Source: a virus. Taken from it: a stretch of 37,093 nt of DNA. The position numbers and the translations under genes are program-made. The stretch covers positions 1 to 37,093 of the IMG/VR virus record IMGVR_UViG_3300023175_001523; one strand, given 5' to 3'. The notes under the pieces were generated by a model. It saw only the letters and a list, made by a program, of their open reading frames with translations, was not told where the DNA came from and did not search any database. Below are positions 21,830 through 33,000 of the stretch, one piece after another; the first letter of the stretch is position 1, and every line of letters begins with the position of its first letter.

Positions 21830-22066
21830 TTAACTGATATTAATCAGATTGTCAAGCCCTGATTCGCCATTTTGCTCTTTTTGTGCTTGGGCTGCTTTAG
21901 CTCGTCTTGTGTACATTTCTTCTTTATACATTTCTAGTATAACAGAAACTTGTTGTTGTAATTGTGGGTTTTTTGTTTGGAAATATTTACGACTAAGTTC
22001 GGAGATCTTTTGATCAATCTCCGAATCTTCTAAACTGTCAAAACTATCTACTAATGGGTTAAACAT
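21830..22066 (-). CDS. Small helical hypothetical protein
   Basis: A 78-residue protein from the ATG at 22066 (MFNPLVDSFDSLEDSEIDQK). Upstream in-frame codons overlap the fibre gene and contain no good start. It is helical with SRKYFQTKNPQLQQQVSVIL and EMYKEEMYTRRAKAAQAQ. From memory, small proteins with this pattern are frequent in T4-like cyanophages near tail genes; function unknown. The start overlaps the previous stop as TAATG, so it is co-expressed with the late fibre gene, and it may be a chaperone or assembly factor. Confidence 0.75.
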   Translation of the reverse strand: MFNPLVDSFDSLEDSEIDQKISELSRKYFQTKNPQLQQQVSVILEMYKEEMYTRRAKAAQAQKEQNGESGLDNLINIS

Positions 22067-22641
22067 TATGCAGCAAATGTTCCAATAAAGTGAGCATATA
22101 CTACGCCTGCATTTGGACCATCTGATGCCCAAAACTCTACAATTTTAGGTTCAGTGTCTGATGTGATTTCAAATGGATCAGGGAAGTTAGAATCGTAACG
22201 AATAGTTTTACCGCCTGTTGATGCAAATACAATAGGTGTTGTATTTGTGCCATCACCTGTAATTACTACTCTTAGTTTACCTAATTTACCACTTTCAGGC
22301 CAGCCAGTTAGTGTAAGTGTAATACTGTTTGTACCAGTTACACCTAGTATTTGATAGTGTCCGTTTTCAAAGTCTACGTTTTGACTTGCACTAATATTAC
22401 CACCTTGATATGATTCTTCTGTATTAGCAATCATATTAGCACCAGTAATCTGGTTGCCATTAAAATCGTTATCAGCGTTAGTTTTTGCTGTATCGTTTTG
22501 CAAAGTAGTTATTTCTGTTTTTGCAAAATTTAGGTTGTCTTTAATATTACCAAAGTTATCTCTAAATCCTTGCGAATCATTATCTGTACCTGCTACAGGA
22601 TACTGAGCATCTAAACTGTCTGTGTTAATTGAACTTGCCAT
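22066..22641 (-). CDS. Fibre/virion structural protein with fibre-anchor-like N-terminus
   Basis: A 191-residue protein. Residues ~20-45 (DNDSQGFRDNFGNIKDNLNF) are a diverged version of the anchor module in the other fibres (RExFxKVNxNF). A short helical repeat (TEITTLQNDTAKTN) follows, then a beta-rich C-terminal part with NSITLTLTGWPESGKLGKLR and AHFIGTFAA. A late promoter (22659-22665) gives a 12-base leader with GGAG. Probably a small fibre or baseplate protein. Confidence 0.75.
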   Translation of the reverse strand: MASSINTDSLDAQYPVAGTDNDSQGFRDNFGNIKDNLNFAKTEITTLQNDTAKTNADNDFNGNQITGANMIANTEESYQGGNISASQNVDFENGHYQILGVTGTNSITLTLTGWPESGKLGKLRVVITGDGTNTTPIVFASTGGKTIRYDSNFPDPFEITSDTEPKIVEFWASDGPNAGVVYAHFIGTFAA

Positions 22642-22658
22642 ATTTTAATCTCCAACAA

Positions 22659-22665
22659 TATTTAT
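22659..22665 (-). promoter_or_regulatory. T4-like late promoter core ATAAATA
   Basis: The minus strand reads GATAAATATTG in the gap upstream of the 191-residue gene. Predicted start near 22653, with the GGAG ribosome site right at the RNA 5' end. Confidence 0.65.
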
Positions 22666-25151
22666 CATATATTGAATTCGTAATTTGCAAAAAGAATATA
22701 TTGTTCTTGTGAATTGCCAGTTGTACTGTCTATTATAAATCTATCAACATCTAATTCAAACTGTCTATAGTCAAATTCACTAAAACGTATTGCTGCTGCA
22801 ATAGTTTCTGAAGTGCCAGGTTTACAATAGCAAATAGGTATTGATAATGTATAGCCTAACTCTTGGATACTATCTTCTTGTGCCGTACGCATCCATAAAG
22901 GTAAAAAGTTTCTTTCTGTTTTACCTATATCTCTTAGGTTATCTCTAATGTTAGTAATGTTTGAGAAATATCTTACATTACTATTAGGATCACTTACAAC
23001 GATAGCATCGCTATCTACTGTAATTGTATTTTCTGGTACAGGTCTTTGATCAAGATTAGTACTTGACCCTCTAAGATAACCAACTTGTATAGGATCGCCT
23101 GCTCGCGATGTAATGTACAAGTCAGTACCAAAGTACCATCTAACAGTGCCATCTCTAGTTACACATTCAACGTAGTCGTCAAAGTATTTGTTATTGTCGC
23201 CACCGTTTCTAGTTCCGCATACTAAACTGCTTTGATTAGCAATATCATATAAAGGATCTCCAGGCTCTGCTCTTACACTGTTTATTAATATTTTGTTGTT
23301 GTTTTTAATTTTAATTTTGTTTGCTGCTTGACCTTTTGTATCATATGGATCAGTTACGTTCAAATAAACTACTTCGTATAATACATTTTGTGTGCCTGGC
23401 TCTTTTGCTACTGCTGTTTTTAAATCGCCAATTTTTAAGAACTTACGTCTTGCTGTTTTTGCTGCGGCTGCAACATAACGATTTGCAGTTACAGTTTCAA
23501 TACCACTATATACTAACATTTTAATATCTTTTTGTATTCCAAATCTAGGATCGTTTGGTCTATAGATATTTTCTGGTTTAAATATATCAGGATCGCTTAT
23601 AAATTTTTTGTATACATTTCTTTGTTCTAGTTTTAACAACGGTTTGTAATACAGATTACTGTATAGTTTATCATCTGGATCGCCTACAACTATAACAAAC
23701 TCGCGCTCAATAGCACTAAAGCCAAATTGATCCCTTGCTTTAATTGTAAATTTAAACTGTCTATCAATTGATGTAGTAGCACCATCTAGTGTAAATGTAT
23801 CAGTATCAAATACTGTTAAGCCTGGATTGTCAACAGTTCCAAAACTGTTAATTTTACCAATTATTTCGCCATCATAACTCAAACGTAAACCCGGAGGTAA
23901 ACGTCCACTTTCTAGTGTATACAATAGTGTAGCATTTGGTACTGAAGTTTGAGCCTTAACACTTAAAGTAGAAATATAGTTACTAGGAATATTTCCCAAG
24001 TCTGCTGCTGTTAACCAGTTAATAGTACTTTCAATTTCGCCTAATAATCTAACAGTAAATGTCTTTTCACTTTCAGCAATTTCTGAGGTTGTACTAGTAT
24101 AACGTGATGCTCTTATCGTAAACGTATACTGTGTAGTAACAGCAGGTTGATAAGGAACTCTACCGTATATTTCACCACTTGTTTGATCTAAGTTTGTGCC
24201 AGGCGGAAGTTGGCCATCAACTAATTGATAAGCAACATTACCAACTAAACTGTTTGGATCAATTACATCTAAGAACAATGTAATGTAGTTGTTTGCTCTA
24301 CGATAACCTAAGTCATTAGGTGTTAACCAAATTGGTGTTCTAATATGAGTATTGTCTGCTGTAAACACACCTGTGCCTACTTGCATAATAGTATTATCTA
24401 CACGTAAGAAATCATCGCCTACAAGATAAATTTGAAATGCTCTTTTTGCTGTTGTATCACCGTCAGATACAGTTACTCTAAATTGATAGTATCTATTAAG
24501 TTTACGTGGAGAGCGTGTTGGAACTTGTTCGTCATAACGAGTAATATCATAATAAAAACTATCCCAACCTTGAGCACTTATTACTGTAAAGTCATATGGA
24601 TAGCGATCATAGTTATTTTCGTCATATGCGCCTCTGCCTGAACGTTTATCTAATGCAAGAACAGGATCAACAATACCTACAAGTCTACCATCTTCTGTAA
24701 GTGTAATACCTGGAGGTAATTCTCCATCTTTATTACCAATGTAATATTTTAACGTCTGTCCTGATGTAGTATCTGTATCTCTTGCTAACAGTTGAAAGTC
24801 TACTGGTGCGCTATCAAGTATATAATATACATCGTTGTTGCCAACTGGAAGTAATCCTTCAGGCGTAATCCATTCAGGAGCATCCGGTCCACGAACTTGA
24901 ATATTATATGTTCTATCTTCAATAGTTGTTCCGTCGTTAGCCCTAAGAACAAATCGATATATTGTATCTCTAGGTACTTCAAACGGTGTGCCTATTAATT
25001 GACCGTTGTTTAATCTTAGACCTTTAGGAAGTTCACCGCCTATAACGGTAATAGGAGTTGCTGGATCAACTAAAGGAAGAGTTACACTTGTTGTAATTCT
25101 TTCTTCTAATATTGCTAGTTGTGTTCCAGATCTTGCGGTCCATAGTGCCAT
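22665..25151 (-). CDS. Large virion protein with four Ig/cadherin-like repeats
   Basis: An 828-residue protein. The first ~490 residues contain four copies of a putative Ig-like (He_PIG/CADG-type) repeat. Each has GxLPxGxxL, a G-x-I/L-x-G turn and a closing YxFTVxAxD strand: GGELPKGLRLNNGQLIG, DGELPPGITLTEDGRLVG, DGQLPPGTNLDQTSGEIYG and SGRLPPGLRLSYDGEIIG. The remaining ~340 residues have no recognised motif (NLYYKPLLKLEQRNVYKKF and an Asp-rich C-terminus). There is no signal peptide. Such repeats mediate surface adhesion, so a host-binding fibre or decoration is likely. It lies in the fibre operon three bases downstream of the 236-residue gene. Confidence 0.88.
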   Translation of the reverse strand: MALWTARSGTQLAILEERITTSVTLPLVDPATPITVIGGELPKGLRLNNGQLIGTPFEVPRDTIYRFVLRANDGTTIEDRTYNIQVRGPDAPEWITPEGLLPVGNNDVYYILDSAPVDFQLLARDTDTTSGQTLKYYIGNKDGELPPGITLTEDGRLVGIVDPVLALDKRSGRGAYDENNYDRYPYDFTVISAQGWDSFYYDITRYDEQVPTRSPRKLNRYYQFRVTVSDGDTTAKRAFQIYLVGDDFLRVDNTIMQVGTGVFTADNTHIRTPIWLTPNDLGYRRANNYITLFLDVIDPNSLVGNVAYQLVDGQLPPGTNLDQTSGEIYGRVPYQPAVTTQYTFTIRASRYTSTTSEIAESEKTFTVRLLGEIESTINWLTAADLGNIPSNYISTLSVKAQTSVPNATLLYTLESGRLPPGLRLSYDGEIIGKINSFGTVDNPGLTVFDTDTFTLDGATTSIDRQFKFTIKARDQFGFSAIEREFVIVVGDPDDKLYSNLYYKPLLKLEQRNVYKKFISDPDIFKPENIYRPNDPRFGIQKDIKMLVYSGIETVTANRYVAAAAKTARRKFLKIGDLKTAVAKEPGTQNVLYEVVYLNVTDPYDTKGQAANKIKIKNNNKILINSVRAEPGDPLYDIANQSSLVCGTRNGGDNNKYFDDYVECVTRDGTVRWYFGTDLYITSRAGDPIQVGYLRGSSTNLDQRPVPENTITVDSDAIVVSDPNSNVRYFSNITNIRDNLRDIGKTERNFLPLWMRTAQEDSIQELGYTLSIPICYCKPGTSETIAAAIRFSEFDYRQFELDVDRFIIDSTTGNSQEQYILFANYEFNI

Positions 25152-25153
25152 AC

Positions 25154-25864
25154 TTAAATTCGTCCTAGATCAATATCAAATTCTACTACACCACTGCCTA
25201 CCATATCTCCTAAATCAACATCTTGTTGTTTAACTAAGTAGTCAATAATTGAATCATATGTTCCTGGAAGTATAGTTCCAAAATCCCAATAGTCGGTAAA
25301 ATATTCGTTTAGATCTCTTACATCAATTCCATAAACCGTGCCAGTTAAATTACCTACAAATGTAGCCGCTGAAATTGTTGTAGCATTTTGTATATTTTTA
25401 GTATTTGCGTTTAGATTAGCACTTAGCGTTGGTGCTATATCATGACTTAGAATTCCTGTATTTTGTAATTCTACAAAAACACTTGATCCGTCACTTCTTA
25501 CTTGTGCTGGTGCAGTTGCACTTATACTTAAAGGTTTTGCAGGAGTAACAGTCATTGACCCGTTATCAGTTAATACTAGAACGTTGTCAAGGCCTCCTCT
25601 TGCTTCAAGTGTAATGCTCGACCCATCTGAACTAACAGTTACGTTTTGACTGCCTACAATACTTTTAAATTGTAATGTATCGTCAACTTTTTGTGCAAAA
25701 ATACCTTCGCCTGTTGTTCCTAAATTTTCTGCTTGTGTTGGAACAGCATTTACTCTAGTATCTACATCTGTAAAGTTTTGATTAACTTTTACAAACGCTT
25801 CGCGGAGATCATCACCGGTTCCATCGTTTGGAATGTTTCCTACGTTAATTGTTTGTATAGCCAT
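25154..25864 (-). CDS. Tail fibre protein with DGTGD-type anchor module
   Basis: A 236-residue protein starting MAIQTINVGNIPNDGTGDDL, then REAFVKVNQNFTDV. This N-terminal module is shared with the 2808-, 224- and (diverged) 191-residue proteins. The remainder is beta-rich with repeats such as LDNVLVLTDNGSMTVTPAKP and LSANLNANTKNIQNATTISA. It ends with acidic VGSGVVEFDIDLGRI. A late promoter sits at 25886-25892. Probably a short fibre or fibre adaptor. Confidence 0.8.
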   Translation of the reverse strand: MAIQTINVGNIPNDGTGDDLREAFVKVNQNFTDVDTRVNAVPTQAENLGTTGEGIFAQKVDDTLQFKSIVGSQNVTVSSDGSSITLEARGGLDNVLVLTDNGSMTVTPAKPLSISATAPAQVRSDGSSVFVELQNTGILSHDIAPTLSANLNANTKNIQNATTISAATFVGNLTGTVYGIDVRDLNEYFTDYWDFGTILPGTYDSIIDYLVKQQDVDLGDMVGSGVVEFDIDLGRI

Positions 25865-25885
25865 TAAAAGTATCTCCGTTTACTA

Positions 25886-25892
25886 TATTTAT
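25886..25892 (-). promoter_or_regulatory. T4-like late promoter core ATAAATA
   Basis: The minus strand reads TAATAAATATAG between the 399- and 236-residue genes. Predicted start near 25880, with a leader of about 16 bases. Confidence 0.62.
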
Positions 25893-27091
25893 TACCAGTT
25901 GTTAGTCATTGCTACTCTATACCAAATTGCACTTACGCCATCGTAATCTGCTGTACAGTGATACAAATATCTAGTAGATGCAGTATCTGTAAGTCCAATT
26001 CTTAGTTCTCCAGCAGTATCACCTTGTGAACCAATTGGTGATGTAGGATCTTGTGCTAGTTGAATATTTAATGATCCTGATAATGCAAGATTACTAAATT
26101 GTGCTTCTTCAGTACTTGTATTAACTAATACAGTTTCGTCTAAGTTATTTGCAATAACGTTACCTTTAAACGCCGGTGCTTCAACTGTATCAATAAAATT
26201 TAAGTTAGTTACTTGTGCTTGATTAAAATCTACCTGACCAGTAAATTGTAAAACAGTATCATCTCTAATAGTTGTACCGCTGCCACCGTCTGTGATATGA
26301 AGACCTAGTCCTGTTATTTCTAGGTCACCGTTTTGTGCTGTAAGCAATAATGCCCCGTCTCCAATAATTTGTACAGTTCCTGATATTACATCAAAACTTC
26401 CGCCTGCTGATTCGCCAGTGTTATTAACAAAAAAGTTTCCTAAGAAATCATTACGTCTAGAGAATACATTAAGTCCATCAAATGATGTATCAACACCAAT
26501 TACTAAAGGATCTCCTTGTAATAGATCTGATAAACCTATATAACCTGCATCATTAACAAACTGTGTTACATTTACAGGTTTGTTTAATATTTCGCTATAG
26601 TTAATATTACTAGGACGCCAAGCACCTGATTGGTACTTTAAGTATTTTAATTCTGTAGCACCTGTAGTAATTACATCTTGTAATGCGTTAATACTGGTTT
26701 GTGAAAGATCAACATCTGTTTGGTCTGTTGGTTCGTATCTACCTGCCTCAGCATTAAACACTAGTATCTGTCCATCTTCTGGATCTAAATTAGATACATC
26801 AGTAAGACCTTTACTTGTTGTTGGTATAGTTGGTTTGTTTGTTAAGTCGTTATAACTACCACTAAATGATATTGGTACATTATCTAGATCGTTGTAATCA
26901 CCTGTAACTGCAACAGTTGATAAGTTCTGTTGGTTTACAGTTAGACTTAAAACATCTAAGTTACCTTGTACTTGTATAGAACTAGCATTAACAATGCCAC
27001 TTCCTTGTAAGTTTAAATTATCGCCAACTGGTAGTTCTTTAAATTTATTACCGTCGTCGGTATCGATAATAAGTGGAAATCTATTTGCCAT
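25892..27091 (-). CDS. Tail fibre protein with YNDLxNKP motifs
   Basis: A 399-residue beta-rich protein. It lacks the DGTGD anchor and starts MANRFPLIIDTDDGNKFKEL. It has GDYNDLDNVP and SGSYNDLTNKPTIP (~65-90), motifs common in long fibres, and repeats of LTVNQQNLS/ITGLGLHITDG type. The C-terminus (DTASTRYLYHCTADYDGVSA, then WYRV) resembles C-terminal fibre caps. The start overlaps the stop of the 2808-residue gene by one base. Probably a distal fibre or fibre tip. Confidence 0.82.
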   Translation of the reverse strand: MANRFPLIIDTDDGNKFKELPVGDNLNLQGSGIVNASSIQVQGNLDVLSLTVNQQNLSTVAVTGDYNDLDNVPISFSGSYNDLTNKPTIPTTSKGLTDVSNLDPEDGQILVFNAEAGRYEPTDQTDVDLSQTSINALQDVITTGATELKYLKYQSGAWRPSNINYSEILNKPVNVTQFVNDAGYIGLSDLLQGDPLVIGVDTSFDGLNVFSRRNDFLGNFFVNNTGESAGGSFDVISGTVQIIGDGALLLTAQNGDLEITGLGLHITDGGSGTTIRDDTVLQFTGQVDFNQAQVTNLNFIDTVEAPAFKGNVIANNLDETVLVNTSTEEAQFSNLALSGSLNIQLAQDPTSPIGSQGDTAGELRIGLTDTASTRYLYHCTADYDGVSAIWYRVAMTNNW

Positions 27092-30000
27092 TATACTCTT
27101 CCTACAACTATTTCAATGACGCCTTTATCGGCATCTGGTTTATTTTCTAATGCTTTACCAATAACTTGTCCATATCCTGGTTGGTTATTAACAATAGCAT
27201 ATCCTGGGATTGCACTAGTTACTAGCAAGTCACCTTTTTCAACTTTACCAATGACTTTACATGGAACACGACCTGTTAGTGCTACGCCTATTACATTGTC
27301 GCCTTCTAATGCACTGTTCATTAAGTGTGCTGGATTTGTTGTTACAACACCTGCAACTCTATGATCACCTTTTTTGCTTGTTAGTGTTACTTCAAACTCT
27401 CCACCAAATACTAGTACCGTACCTGGATCGTAAGGTGCATCACCTAAGTAGTTCTCTGCTAAGTCAGCGTATTGTGCTTGTGTAGCAGTACCATTAAACA
27501 CGTTTGCATAGATTGTGTTAAATCTTGCTGTGTTGCTACCTAGTGAATGTGTGCCGTTACCATCTGGTAAGAAGCCACTGTCTAATCTACCATTAACACC
27601 AAAACTTAGTCCACCGTTAATAGTTAAGTTATCAGTTGCTTGATCAGCAAATGTCATATTGCCGTTAACTGTTAAGTTTCCTGTAACTGTTAAATCAGTA
27701 CCAACTGACATACTAGTACCAGCAGTAATACTTCCAGTAGCAGAGATGTTACCATTTTGCTCTAGTGCAGTGTTTGTTACTTTAGTTCTTACGCCACCAC
27801 CTGTTACAAGTAGAATAGTGTCTGCGCCTGCATCAGTAAATCCACTGTTGTAGTTCGCATCACCACCAATACTAATACCAGTTGTTGCAGTAGCATCGCC
27901 TTGTGATTCAATTACACTTTCAATAAAGTTTGTGTACATCCAAGGTGCAGCAACAAATCCTTTTGTAACCCATTCTGAAATAAATTCAGTTGCACCACTC
28001 TGAGCATTACTTTCAATAAACTCGTCTAGGCTACCTGATCCGCCATCGTTGTTTAATTGTCCATTAACATTAATACTACCTGGGAATTCTGCTTGTACAT
28101 CAGCAGTACCTGCAGAACTGAATATAGTTCCGCCACCTGGTGTTTTAACTGATATAGTAGTACTTGCTAGTGTAAGGGCATCATATCCGCCAATCTTATA
28201 ACCAGCAGCATCAATTTCGCCGTCACTGTTTCTTCTAGCAATAGTGTTACCGCCAGTACCGGTTGAAACTTGTGTAGTAGCATATACACTACCATCTACT
28301 TCAACTTTAATTAATGCATAACCTTCAAATGTATCATTACTTACTGATGTTGGAACACTGTTTGCTCCAAGGTCAACGCCATCTGTTGCGTTAATTAAAT
28401 TTGAACCTTGTGCAAATGTTCCTGTAACATTTGTTAGATACAATGTATTACTTAAATACACATCACCTTGTACAGTACCAGTTGCTGCACCTTGTGTAAT
28501 ACTTTTACCATCTTCAATAGTAATTGGTCCAGTTGTTACAATCTTTGTACATGCAGTTGTTGTCCATTCTGCATTGTTAAAGTCTTTATCTTCTAAACCT
28601 TCACCATACTTAACTACGTCACTGTAGTCAACTGCTTCAGGATCGCCTGTTCCTGTAGTTTGTCTACCGTATACTTGATATTGATCAACGTCTTGCATTT
28701 CTGCAAATACTAAGCCGTTGTCTACAATCCTAATGTAACCATTTTTAGCTTCAAAGTTTTCGTCACTAAATTTAGCGAGACCTAATGCAGATTGTACTTG
28801 CCAAGCAGGGCTTGCTATTGTCCCCCAACCTGATGTACCACTGTCTTCGTCAAATGTATCTGCATTTTGCATTGCAAGTTTTGACTGTGAAATAGCCGCT
28901 GCTGAATTAACATCAGCATTCATAATAGTGTCGTCTTCGTATTGGAAGTCTACAGTTGTGCCTGCCGCAGTTCTGTTTACAGTCCAGTTAATAACACTAC
29001 TTGTTGCTTCAGAAGCGTTTGCAATTTCATCAATAGGTCCATCAATTACTGTAGCACTTGCTGATTCACCTGGCTTATCATATAGTGTTTCGCCTATATT
29101 AAATGTTCCACTAGTAGCAGTGTATGTTACTACTTGAATGTTACCTTCAATTGGATCGACAATACTTTCGATATCAACAATAGTTCCTGTTTTAGTTCCT
29201 GGTGCTGCGTTACCAATAGTATCGCCTACACTCCAAGTGCCGCCCGAAACTAATGTTGTATACAATCTCTTCTGTCCAGTAAACACAATTAGATCATCTG
29301 CCGCTGGATTATTGAGTTCAACGTTTCTTAAATTCTCTAGTTCATCGTATGAAGAAACTTGTGTGTCTACATAGTTTTTGTTTGTTGCCGCAGTACCATC
29401 ACTACCTGGAAGTGCCAAGTTAGTGATCTGGTTTGACCCCATATCAATATCTGCTTCCATAGCACTTGCACCATCTAATGGAAGGAAGCCTGGGCCAATT
29501 CTGTTACCGCTAGGCGATGCTAAAATTTGAGATCCGCCAGTAATGCTATAACCTAATACACGGTTAATATAGCCACTTACTGCTTTTTCTGTTGGTACTG
29601 CTTGTGCAGAGTTATCACTAAATGAATCGTCTGCTGAGAATTCATTAATTGTAACACCACGTTTAAAGCCTAATGAGTTAGCATTTGTTAAACCAATTTC
29701 ACCTGCGAATTCAATATCACCTGTTGCCTGGTCAACACTAAAATACTTACCAACTCTAAAGAAACCAAATTGGTCAGTACTTGCCCAGAACACACGCCCC
29801 TTACGTCTTTCCCAAACTTGAGCTGCTGTTGCTGTTGGAGCATCTGTATATGATTCTGCTAATGGTAATTCTGGATCACCTAAAATAACGTTTGGATAGT
29901 TACTAGTATTAAATCCACCTGTACCAATTTGTGTAAAGTCATGCCCTGTTGCACGACATAGTGAAATAGCAATGGTAATTTCAGCAGTTGCACCTGATTG

Positions 30001-33000
30001 TAGACCTGCAAAAATTTCTCTATCGTCTGTAATGCCTGCGTTTAGGCCTGCGCCTCCACCTGTAATGTCTGTTGCTGCAACATCTGAAATAGTAATGTAT
30101 GCAAATGCACCACTGTTATCGTAATCAATTACTTGATGAGTTTTACCAGCATGTACAAATTGCATACCGCCTGCATATCCTGCATCACCAGGTTGTAAAC
30201 CTGCAATATCTCTAGTTACACGTTCTGCTGCATTGTCCGATAAAGGTTCAATAGCGATATTAGTATCACCAATTGCTGTACCATAACCACTTCCGCTATT
30301 AGCACTGTCAACAGTTAGTACAACATATTCAAATCCTGCATCTTGACTTGCAAGAATTTCGTTAGGACCTAATGGTTGTGCAAGAGAGTCTTCAGCAGCA
30401 AATGCTAGTGTACGATATGTAACTAAGTCGCTTTCGTCAAAGTTAATTGCAGTTGACGGGCGTGTTACAAGTCTTTCTGGAGCAGCAACACCATTAAATT
30501 GATATGCAAAGTTATCACGATATTCAACTAGTGTACCGTCAGTAAGGCCTTCTCTTAATGTACCAAAGAAATCTTCTGCACTAACATCATCAGCACGTAG
30601 ATCTAACTTGTAGATTCTATTACTGTATACACCGCCTGTTGCTAATTCGTCATCTACATCCTCACCGTCAGTACCGTCTTGGTCAGTGTCTGACATGTTT
30701 TGTACGTTTGAAATAATATAATTCAAACGACCTGCTGTTGGGTGATCAATTGTTACCAAACTGTTTACGTTTGGCGCACGTTTAAAGTCTGTAACGTACA
30801 TAGACGCTTCATCTAGTGCGTTAGTGAATGTAGCGTTAGTAATTACTTTACCAGGCATCACCATACTTTCTTTTAGTGTAACCTGGTCTGGAATTTCGTT
30901 AGGATCAGCACCTTCTGATACTAGACCAAAGAAACCATAACCATTAGATCCGTTAAGTGATCTAATCTCCGAACCGTTGTTTGCATAGTATGCTGCCTGA
31001 GTATAGTATGTGAACATAGATACCATTTCAGAGAACGCACCGTTGTTAGTAACAAGACCGTAACCTAAGTCGTTGATCTGTGTAAAGTCGTTTCCGAGCA
31101 TACTTCTGTTACCAGCTGTTTGTAAGAAGATGTTTTGTGGAGTACTTCCTGTGTAACCATTTCCGTCAGCTGAACCCGGATCCATATAAATTCTTACAGT
31201 ACCGTTTCCTGAGTCATAATCTGATATAGCATTAACTTGGTAACGAATACCTCCTAAGTAGAATGGACATGGTAGCTCAGGCGGTCTAATAAACAGACCT
31301 TGTCCTACTGGACTTTCTAAGTCTAACGTAAATGCATCTACTACGTTTGTAATTGTTGCAGGAATATTACCAACAAATGCGTCAACATACATTCCTCCTC
31401 TAAATTTCTTAACATTGTCACTCTTACTAAATGATGAACCAGTTTGGATATATGGTGATTTAGTTAGAATTTGTCCTTCTGGATCAAGTACAACCATGAA
31501 GCCACCATGACCTTGTACTGTACAGTTACGTACAATAGTAGCATCACTCATCATAAACACATCCATACCGTCTGCATCGTTGCGTTTAGGTGGATTGTAT
31601 GCTGGATCAAATGCAAATGTAATAACATTAATCAAGTTACCAACAATAGCAGTTGTTCCTGTTTCTCCTACACCACCTGAGATATCAGGTTCAACTGTGC
31701 TGTTTTGTATAGGAGCGTTACCTGCTAATAATGTTGCTGCTATTGTAGAAATATAACTAATTGCTGCACTAGTAATTGTTGCTTGTCCACCAAATCCTGC
31801 ACCGTTATATTGATTAATATAGTTACTATGATAATTTCCTTGTGCTTCTAAAGTAAACTCTTGTCCACCTCTTTCTAAGTCAAGTGCAATAGCATCTACA
31901 ATTAATCCTACATCTCTACCACATTTTGCTTGATCATATATAAATGCAATGTTGTTGTCTAAGTATGTAAGTGTATCAGTTGCCCAAGTGTCTCTGTTAG
32001 TAATGATTGCTTGTGCCGCTGTGTTTTGTGCTTGAGCTGTAATAGTTGGATATGTAATTGCAGGTAGTCCACTAATAGTACCGTCAGTAATTACATCTTC
32101 AATAATTTGTACAAGACCGTCTAATGCTGTGCCTTCAGTAGCAGTTGCATTATTACCTGTTGTATCTTGTGTTTCGCTATTACCAGTTGATGGTGTAATT
32201 GCAACACCTTGAACAACATCACTAACAACACTTGCTAAATGATCATATGATTGTGCTGTTGCAGTTGTTTCACCTGCTCCTAATTGGCTAACTGCTCCGT
32301 CAAAGTAACTCTTAGCAGATGTAATAGTTGCACTATTACCGCCATAGTAAATATCGTAACTTAGTGCATCAACAATGTAACCAACATCTCTTTCACACTT
32401 GGCTACATTGTAGTCAAGTAGAGGATAGTTAACATTGATCCAAGCAGTAATTTCAGCAATAATAAATGTTCTGTTATTACGAAGTCTTGTGTGAGCATCG
32501 TCAGCATCTGTTGTTGGTAATGCTGCTGGTGCTGGGAACGACAATGCATCTGGCGTATTATTTTGAATAATATCAATAATTTCATCAAATCCTGCGTTTG
32601 CACGACCTAATGCAGTTGCATCGCCACTAACTGTAGCATCTGCGGCTACTGTTGACTTTAAGTAGTTTATTGCTAATAGTGTATTAGTTTGTTCATAATT
32701 CAAGTTATAAGCATTATTAGCACGTTGATATGCATTACCTGCTGTTACTTGATTAAAGTTAGTTCCTAAAGCAACATCATACGCAATCGCATCTAAAATT
32801 AATTGCGAATCTCTTTCACATGTTGCTTTATCATATAAAAGTTCAGTATAGTTATTATCAATATAATACAATACTTCCTTCTGCATAAACTCTTTATTAA
32901 GTTTTAGAATATTTGCAGCCTTATTGTAGTCACCAGCATTGTTTACTGTTGCACCTACATTAACATCTCTTTCGTTATCAGTTAAGTAATGACGTCCAAA

